The notes under the pieces were generated by a model, which did not search any database, had not been told where the DNA came from, and was given only the letters and a program-made list of their open reading frames with translations. From Methylophilaceae bacterium LSUCC0401 (lineage in GTDB: Bacteria; Pseudomonadota; Gammaproteobacteria; Burkholderiales; Methylophilaceae): a DNA stretch of 64,000 nucleotides. This document shows, one piece after another, positions 59,176-64,000 of this stretch (its first letter is position 1; each line of letters starts with the position of its first letter). The stretch covers positions 1,240,001 to 1,304,000 of the forward strand of contig CP103442.1 in assembly GCA_024919035.1 (NCBI GenBank), in the 5' to 3' direction. The translations under genes were made by a program, and so were the position numbers.

Positions 59176-60051
59176 TTAAAGTTTTAAGCTCTTAATTAAA
59201 ATTTCAAGCTCATCTAAATTGCGATATTTTATTTTTATTTGCCCAGAATTATTAACCTTATTGTCTATGCTAACCGTGTAACCTAATTTTTCTGATAATT
59301 CTTTTTCTAAATTCCTTAGGTCTTTGTTAGATTCTTTTTGGACTTGTGGTTTTTTGGTCTTTTTCCCGTTTAAGTTATCATTAATTAAATCTTCAACTTT
59401 TCTTACAGATAAATTTTCTTGAATAATTTTCTGACAAATCATGTTTTGTTGATCTGGCGCTAATGACAATAAAGCACGAGCATGTCCCATATCAATCTCT
59501 TTAGCATTTAATTTTTCCTTAACAAAATCACTTAATAAAAGCAGCCTTAACAAATTCGTGACCGATGATCTTGATTTACCAACCGCATCCGCAGCCGCTT
59601 CATGAGTCATTCCAAATTCATTGATCATTTTTTGAATCCCCTCTGCTTCTTCTAAAGCGGTGAGATCTTCTCGCTGCATATTTTCAATCAATGCAATAAT
59701 GGAAGCCGATCTATCATTTATGTCTCTGACAATTGCTGGCATCGAATTAAGTTTGGCTAATTGTGCGGCTCGCCAACGCCTTTCACCAGCAATAATTTCA
59801 AATAAGTTTTTCTCCGCTTTTCTAACTATTATCGGTTGCATTAAACCTTGTTCAATTATTGATTCAGAAAGTTCTTTAATTGACTCTAAATTAAAAGATT
59901 TTCTCGGCTGGAATTTTCCTGAAATTAATTTATCAATTGAAATTTCTTGTATTGACTCCCCTGAAATTACTTCTTCATTTAATATATTTTCTTCAAGCTC
60001 ATTTTCAAATAGAGCACTTAAACCCCTTCCCAGTCTTTTCTCTTTAGTCAT
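59176..60051 (-). CDS. parB: Chromosome partitioning protein ParB
   Basis: ParB binds parS sites near the origin, spreads using CTP, and recruits SMC. The 291-residue protein begins KEKRLGRGLSALFE, has the CTPase/ParB domain with ISGKFQPRKSFN and ENLFEIIAGERRWRAAQLAKL (GERR motif), ENMQREDLTALEEAEG, the helix-turn-helix MTHEAAADAVGKSRSSVTNLLRLL, and a C-terminal dimerisation part. Its start overlaps the parA stop by eight bases. Two parS sites lie 3.3 kb away, between mnmG and mnmE. Confidence 0.97.
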   Translation of the reverse strand: MTKEKRLGRGLSALFENELEENILNEEVISGESIQEISIDKLISGKFQPRKSFNLESIKELSESIIEQGLMQPIIVRKAEKNLFEIIAGERRWRAAQLAKLNSMPAIVRDINDRSASIIALIENMQREDLTALEEAEGIQKMINEFGMTHEAAADAVGKSRSSVTNLLRLLLLSDFVKEKLNAKEIDMGHARALLSLAPDQQNMICQKIIQENLSVRKVEDLINDNLNGKKTKKPQVQKESNKDLRNLEKELSEKLGYTVSIDNKVNNSGQIKIKYRNLDELEILIKSLKL

Positions 60052-60808
60052 TATTTTTTTCCTTTAAAATAATTTCATTAGCAAGCTCTAAGTAAGCCTT
60101 TGCACCTTTTGATCTTTTATCAAACTGTATCGCAGACAATCCATGACTTGGGGCTTCGGCTATTCTTACATTACGTGGCACGATTGTCTTATAAACTTTA
60201 TTTGGGAAGTAAGCGGATAATTGAGCGGAAACCTCTTTTGTTAATGTATTTCTTCCATCGTAAATTGTCCTCAATAGCCCTTCGATTTGAATATCCGTAT
60301 TCATAAATTGTTTTACTTTTTTTATTGTATTTACCAAATCTGTTAACCCCTCTAAAGCAAAATATTCACATTGCATTGGTATTAATACTGAATGAGCAGC
60401 TGTTAAACCATTTAGTGTGATCAATCCTAATGAGGGTGGGCAATCCAATAAAATATAATCGTATTTATTTTTTTGATGAAGTTTGTTTTTTAACAACGCC
60501 TCTCGATGTTTAATGTTTATCATTTCCAATTCCGCAGCAGCTAAATTTTGATTAGCTGGCATCACATCGTAAAGTTTTCCTTTGCAAATGACCTCAGTAA
60601 CATCTAAATCATTAATTAAAAGATCATAAACCGTTTGTTTAATTTTATTTTTCTCCAGGCCCGAGGATGAGGTTGCATTTCCTTGAGGGTCTAAATCAAC
60701 TAAAAGTACTTTTTTTCCCTTCATCCCCAATGCAGCAGACAAATTAACCGCAGTTGTGGTTTTACCCACACCACCTTTTTGGTTTGATATCGCTAGAATT
60801 TTAGTCAT
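60044..60808 (-). CDS. parA: Chromosome partitioning ATPase ParA
   Basis: ParA is the P-loop ATPase that positions ParB-parS complexes. The chosen ATG at 60808 gives MTKILAISNQKGGVGKTTTAVN, with the deviant Walker A motif, then DLDPQGNATSS, LLDCPPSLGLITLNGL, and QCEYFALEGLTDL. The ATG overlaps the rsmG stop in an 8-base ATGACTAA junction; an ATG 15 bases upstream is also open. Confidence 0.97.
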   Translation of the reverse strand: MTKILAISNQKGGVGKTTTAVNLSAALGMKGKKVLLVDLDPQGNATSSSGLEKNKIKQTVYDLLINDLDVTEVICKGKLYDVMPANQNLAAAELEMINIKHREALLKNKLHQKNKYDYILLDCPPSLGLITLNGLTAAHSVLIPMQCEYFALEGLTDLVNTIKKVKQFMNTDIQIEGLLRTIYDGRNTLTKEVSAQLSAYFPNKVYKTIVPRNVRIAEAPSHGLSAIQFDKRSKGAKAYLELANEIILKEKNND

Positions 60809-61415
60809 GTTTTGTAATTTCAATTAGTTTTCTTATGCCATTAAAATAAGGTACTTTAAGATCATATATTTCATTATTTCCATTTATGTTATTGATTTCA
60901 TTCAGATAATCTGGGCCTTTCATAGCTAAATATTTACCTTTTTCTTTTAACAAATGTTTTGTAAGAGTCATCATTTTTTGAATATCGGCAAATGCCCTTG
61001 ATATGACTAAATCGACGCCTTCATTCATTTTTAAATCTTCAACCCTACTGTGGTAAGTTGTAACATTATTCAATTTTAACCTACCTTTCATCTCGTCGAT
61101 GAAGGTGATTTTTTTAAAAACTCCGTCAACCAAAAAAAACTTTTTATCAGGATTAAATATTGCTAAAACCAATCCTGGAAAACCAGCTCCTGTGCCAACA
61201 TCTAGTATTCTTGTTGCATCTTTAATGTATTCATTAACACTTAAGCTATCAAAAAAATGCTTTATGACAATATCTTTATCAGATGAAATAGCTGTTAAAT
61301 TAAATACTTTGTTCCATTTTTTTAATGCTTCTAGATAAATTTGTAATTTGTCTATTTGTTCTTGATGGACATCAAGTTTTAAAAGCTTTAAACCATCTTG
61401 AACAAAATTTTCCAA
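60801..61415 (-). CDS. rsmG: 16S rRNA (guanine-527-N7)-methyltransferase RsmG
   Basis: RsmG methylates G527 of 16S rRNA using SAM. The 204-residue protein has YLEALKKWNKVFNLTAISSDKDIVIKHFFDSL, the SAM loop ILDVGTGAGFPGLVLAI and VISRAFADIQKMM. It lies between mnmG and parA, as in the conserved origin region of many bacteria. Confidence 0.97.
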   Translation of the reverse strand: MENFVQDGLKLLKLDVHQEQIDKLQIYLEALKKWNKVFNLTAISSDKDIVIKHFFDSLSVNEYIKDATRILDVGTGAGFPGLVLAIFNPDKKFFLVDGVFKKITFIDEMKGRLKLNNVTTYHSRVEDLKMNEGVDLVISRAFADIQKMMTLTKHLLKEKGKYLAMKGPDYLNEINNINGNNEIYDLKVPYFNGIRKLIEITKHD

Positions 61416-61422
61416 ATTTGAT

Positions 61423-63321
61423 TTACGCTTTCAATTTTTCTTCAATATCCATATTGCCCATCCTCTTAAGATGGATTACCACCAGTGTGATATTAGCAGA
61501 CGTTATGCCAGAAATTTGACTCATTTGGCGTATATTTTCTGGCCTGATTTGCTCGAGTTTTTGTATGGCTTCATTACTTAAACCATTGATTTTATTATAT
61601 TTTATGTTCTCTGGGATTTTTAAATCATATTGTGATTGAAGTTTCAATACTTCATCTTTTTGTCGATTTATGTATCCTGAATACTTTGCATTAATTTCAA
61701 CTTGTTCTAATACTTCTGGTAAAAACTGTGCTTTGATATTTAATGCCGAGAGCAAATCATAAGCTAATACATTTGGCCTTTTTATAAGCTCGAAAGCACT
61801 ATAATCCCTCTCAATTTTCTTTCCAAACAAATTAATTTGAATATTTTCAGGAATATCTTTTGTTTTAATGGGAGTTTTTTTAAATAATTCCTCACACAAT
61901 CGAACTTGTTCTTTTTTGGCCATTAATTGATTGTACTGCTCTGACGAGACCACACCGATTTTATATCCTATTTCGGTTAGTCTGAAGTCAGCATTATCTT
62001 CGCGTAACAATAAGCGGTATTCTGCTCTACTAGTAAACATTCGATAGGGCTCAGTCACTCCTCTAGTTATCAAGTCATCAATTAAAACACCCATGTAGGC
62101 CTCTTCTCTTGTTGGGCACCAAGGCTCATTATCTTGAATACTTAATGCTGCATTAATTCCTGCAATGAGACCTTGTGCAGCAGCTTCTTCATAACCCGTT
62201 GTTCCATTAATTTGACCAGCAAAAAATAGCCCTGAAATAGTTTTCGTTTCTAGAGATTTTTTTAAATTTCTTGGATCAAAATAATCATATTCTATTGCAT
62301 AGCCTGGCCTTAAGATAAATGCATTTTCAAGCCCTTTTATTGATCTGACTAAGTCATATTGAACATCAAAAGGAAGACTGGTAGATATACCATTGGGATA
62401 AATCTCATGGGTATTTAAACCCTCAGGCTCTAAAAAAATTTGATGTGAGTTTTTTTCTGAAAAACGATGAATTTTGTCTTCAATTGAGGGGCAATATCGT
62501 GGTCCAACCCCTTCAATGACACCGGTATACATGGGTGAGCGATCAAGTCCTTTTTTTATAATATTATGGGTATTCTCATTCGTGTGTGTTATCCAACAAG
62601 AAATTTGCTCTGGATATGAAAAATTATCAATTTTATTTGAAAAATACGGAATTGGATTATCGCCGGGTTGTTCCTCCATGCTTGTATAATCAATAGACCG
62701 GCCATCAATACGAGGAGGGGTCCCCGTTTTAAGTCTTCCAACAGGCAAATTTAATGTTCTTAATTTTTCTGCTAAACTTTTCGATGAGGGATCCCCCGCT
62801 CTCCCAGCCTCATAATGATCAAGACCAATATGAATCTTGCCCTGCAAAAATGTTCCAGCTGTCAAAATGATTTTAGACGCATGAAAATGTATGCCTGATT
62901 CTGTGATAACTCCGGTAACTTTATTATTATCAATTGATATATCATCAACGGGTTGCTGGAAAAGCCATAAATTCTTTTGATTCTCAAGATAGCTTCTAAC
63001 CGCGGCTCGATACAACACTCGATCTGCTTGGGCTCTTGTCGCTCTGACTGCAGGCCCTTTACTGCCATTGAGCGTTCTAAAGTGAATGCCTGCTTGATCA
63101 GCCGCCCTACCCATTATTCCTCCAAGCGCATGAATTTCCTTAACTAAATGCCCTTTTCCAATACCTCCAATCGATGGATTACATGACATTTGTCCAAGTG
63201 TCTCGAGATTGTGAGTAATAAGTAACGTTTTTTGACCCATGCGTGCAGACGCTAAACAGGCCTCTGTTCCTGCATGGCCGCCGCCGATAACGATAACATC
63301 AAATTTATTAGGAAAATTCAT
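61423..63321 (-). CDS. mnmG: tRNA uridine-5-carboxymethylaminomethyl modification enzyme MnmG (GidA)
   Basis: MnmG, with MnmE, adds the carboxymethylaminomethyl group to wobble uridine-34 of some tRNAs. The 632-residue FAD protein has [78 protein letters not shown] and [19 protein letters not shown]. It is next to mnmE, with the parS sites in between. Confidence 0.98.
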   Translation of the reverse strand: MNFPNKFDVIVIGGGHAGTEACLASARMGQKTLLITHNLETLGQMSCNPSIGGIGKGHLVKEIHALGGIMGRAADQAGIHFRTLNGSKGPAVRATRAQADRVLYRAAVRSYLENQKNLWLFQQPVDDISIDNNKVTGVITESGIHFHASKIILTAGTFLQGKIHIGLDHYEAGRAGDPSSKSLAEKLRTLNLPVGRLKTGTPPRIDGRSIDYTSMEEQPGDNPIPYFSNKIDNFSYPEQISCWITHTNENTHNIIKKGLDRSPMYTGVIEGVGPRYCPSIEDKIHRFSEKNSHQIFLEPEGLNTHEIYPNGISTSLPFDVQYDLVRSIKGLENAFILRPGYAIEYDYFDPRNLKKSLETKTISGLFFAGQINGTTGYEEAAAQGLIAGINAALSIQDNEPWCPTREEAYMGVLIDDLITRGVTEPYRMFTSRAEYRLLLREDNADFRLTEIGYKIGVVSSEQYNQLMAKKEQVRLCEELFKKTPIKTKDIPENIQINLFGKKIERDYSAFELIKRPNVLAYDLLSALNIKAQFLPEVLEQVEINAKYSGYINRQKDEVLKLQSQYDLKIPENIKYNKINGLSNEAIQKLEQIRPENIRQMSQISGITSANITLVVIHLKRMGNMDIEEKLKA

Positions 63322-63375
63322 GAGTCAATGTTTTATTAAAAAAAACATTTTACTTGAAATAAGGTTTTTATGACA

Positions 63376-63391
63376 CGTTTCACGTGGAACA
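63376..63391. promoter_or_regulatory. parS site 1 (one mismatch)
   Basis: The 16-base sequence CGTTTCACGTGGAACA differs in its first base from the second site, TGTTTCACGTGGAACA, which is a consensus parS. It is a near-palindrome with core TTCACGTGGAA, the known binding pattern of chromosomal ParB. It lies between mnmG and mnmE. Confidence 0.85.
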
Positions 63392-63411
63392 AAATTGCAT
63401 AAATAAACTAA

Positions 63412-63427
63412 TGTTTCACGTGGAACA
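63412..63427. promoter_or_regulatory. parS site 2 (consensus)
   Basis: TGTTTCACGTGGAACA is a consensus-like parS element. It lies 36 bases (centre to centre) from the first site and touches the mnmE stop codon at 63428. Together the sites mark an origin-proximal partitioning locus for the ParA/ParB system encoded here. Confidence 0.92.
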
Positions 63428-64000
63428 TTATTTACCGATACAAAATCGACTAAAAATTTCCCCTAAAAGATCATCTGCAGTAAATTCACCAGTAATAGAA
63501 GACATTGATTTTTGAATCAATAATAGCTCCTCAGCCAGAAGCTCAGGGTGTTCAAAATTATTAAATGCTTCATTCATATGCGTCATAATGTCAGATAGCG
63601 CCTCAATATGCCTCTGTCTTGCTGAAAATATCTGCTCATTGGCTTCTAGATTTCTTAGGCCTAAGGATTTAATAATTTGTTTCTCTAGAAGCTCTAAGCC
63701 TATATTAAATTTTGCGGAAATGGCAATAAGCGGATATCCCTTAACTTCCTTTTGATAAATCTTATGAGGCAATAAATCTATTTTATTTAAAACCCAAATT
63801 ATTTTTGCATCATGACTAAAAATACCCTGATCAATATATTGATCAACTTCATCTTCATGCTCTAAAACAAATAAAACTAATGAAGATGATTTTATTGTCG
63901 CTAATGTTTTATCAATACCTGCCTTTTCAATTGAATCTGATGTCTCTCTTATTCCTGCAGTATCAACAATTTTAATTGGTATACCAGATAAATTAATTAA
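63428..64000 (-). CDS. mnmE: tRNA uridine modification GTPase MnmE (TrmE), C-terminal part
   Basis: This is the carboxy-terminal part of MnmE, continuing past the right edge. Reading minus strand from 64000 the frame gives part of the G domain: DTAGIRET (G3) and, near 63780, WVLNKIDLL (G4), then the GLELLEKQIIKSLGL region and the C-terminal helical domain. It ends with the invariant Cys motif FCIGK, needed for tRNA modification. The frame begins before the window, so only the last 190 residues or so are visible. It works with MnmG. Confidence 0.93.
   Translation of the reverse strand, partial: LINLSGIPIKIVDTAGIRETSDSIEKAGIDKTLATIKSSSLVLFVLEHEDEVDQYIDQGIFSHDAKIIWVLNKIDLLPHKIYQKEVKGYPLIAISAKFNIGLELLEKQIIKSLGLRNLEANEQIFSARQRHIEALSDIMTHMNEAFNNFEHPELLAEELLLIQKSMSSITGEFTADDLLGEIFSRFCIGK

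Noticed and set aside
59660-60067. 135-codon plus-strand frame opposite parB
   Set aside because: Mirror of the ParB coding sequence; Ser/Ile-rich and without motif.

Overview
The window is AT-rich, almost fully coding chromosomal DNA from a free-living Gram-negative bacterium, most likely a streamlined marine betaproteobacterium of the Methylophilales/OM43 type. This is inferred from three things: betaproteobacterial gene orders (rplM-rpsI-argC-coiled-coil protein-bactofilin-erpA with anmK and tyrS nearby; gmk-rpoZ-spoT-ridA-recG-ubiC-ubiA), the betaproteobacterial-looking F1-beta sequence, and a proteorhodopsin with retinal genes in a very compact genome. I see no rRNA, tRNA, CRISPR array, insertion sequence or prophage. 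No stretch longer than about 300 bases lacks a gene. The longest gaps are the 231 and 217 bases on either side of the small membrane protein gene at 48475-48711, and both carry promoter-like sequence.

Layout. 1-6474: the rimP-nusA-infB-rbfA-truB-rpsO-pnp translation/RNA operon (minus strand; pnp cut by the window edge). 6570-14767: tyrS, anmK, gltA, erpA, bactofilin, a coiled-coil membrane protein, argC, rpsI-rplM, ubiA, ubiC. 14772-21135: recG, ridA, spoT/relA, rpoZ, gmk, yicC. 21225-34328: rph, rdgB, hemW, argH, hemC-hemD, a flavin reductase, fxsA, a DsbD/TlpA pair, aroQ, accB-accC and prmA. 34323-48711: an accessory region dominated by light biology. 48929-59101: glmS, glmU and the complete F1Fo ATP synthase operon (atpIBEFHAGDC). 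59176-64000: parB, parA, rsmG, mnmG and a partial mnmE, with two parS sites between mnmG and mnmE, the layout seen close to a replication origin.

The accessory region is the most interesting part. It holds a predicted iron-sulfur (6-4)-type photolyase, a DASH-type cryptochrome and a 44-residue DUF2256 zinc-finger-like protein. A block of short uncharacterised secreted or membrane proteins follows, with an Hsp20 chaperone behind a sigma-32-like promoter. Next come an SDR protein, the retinal pathway crtE-crtI-crtB-crtY-blh, a proteorhodopsin, and an unrecognised 78-residue two-helix membrane protein that has its own strong promoter, ribosome binding site and terminator. Together they describe light-driven proton pumping coupled to light-dependent DNA repair; the ATP synthase that would use the proton gradient lies about 4 kb away on the same strand.

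Regulatory structure is compact. Several intrinsic terminators sit only a few bases before the start codon of the next co-directional gene (tyrS/rimP, rhodopsin/crtE, atpC/glmU, rpsI/argC, rpsO/pnp). Convergent genes often overlap at their 3' ends, and hemC looks leaderless.
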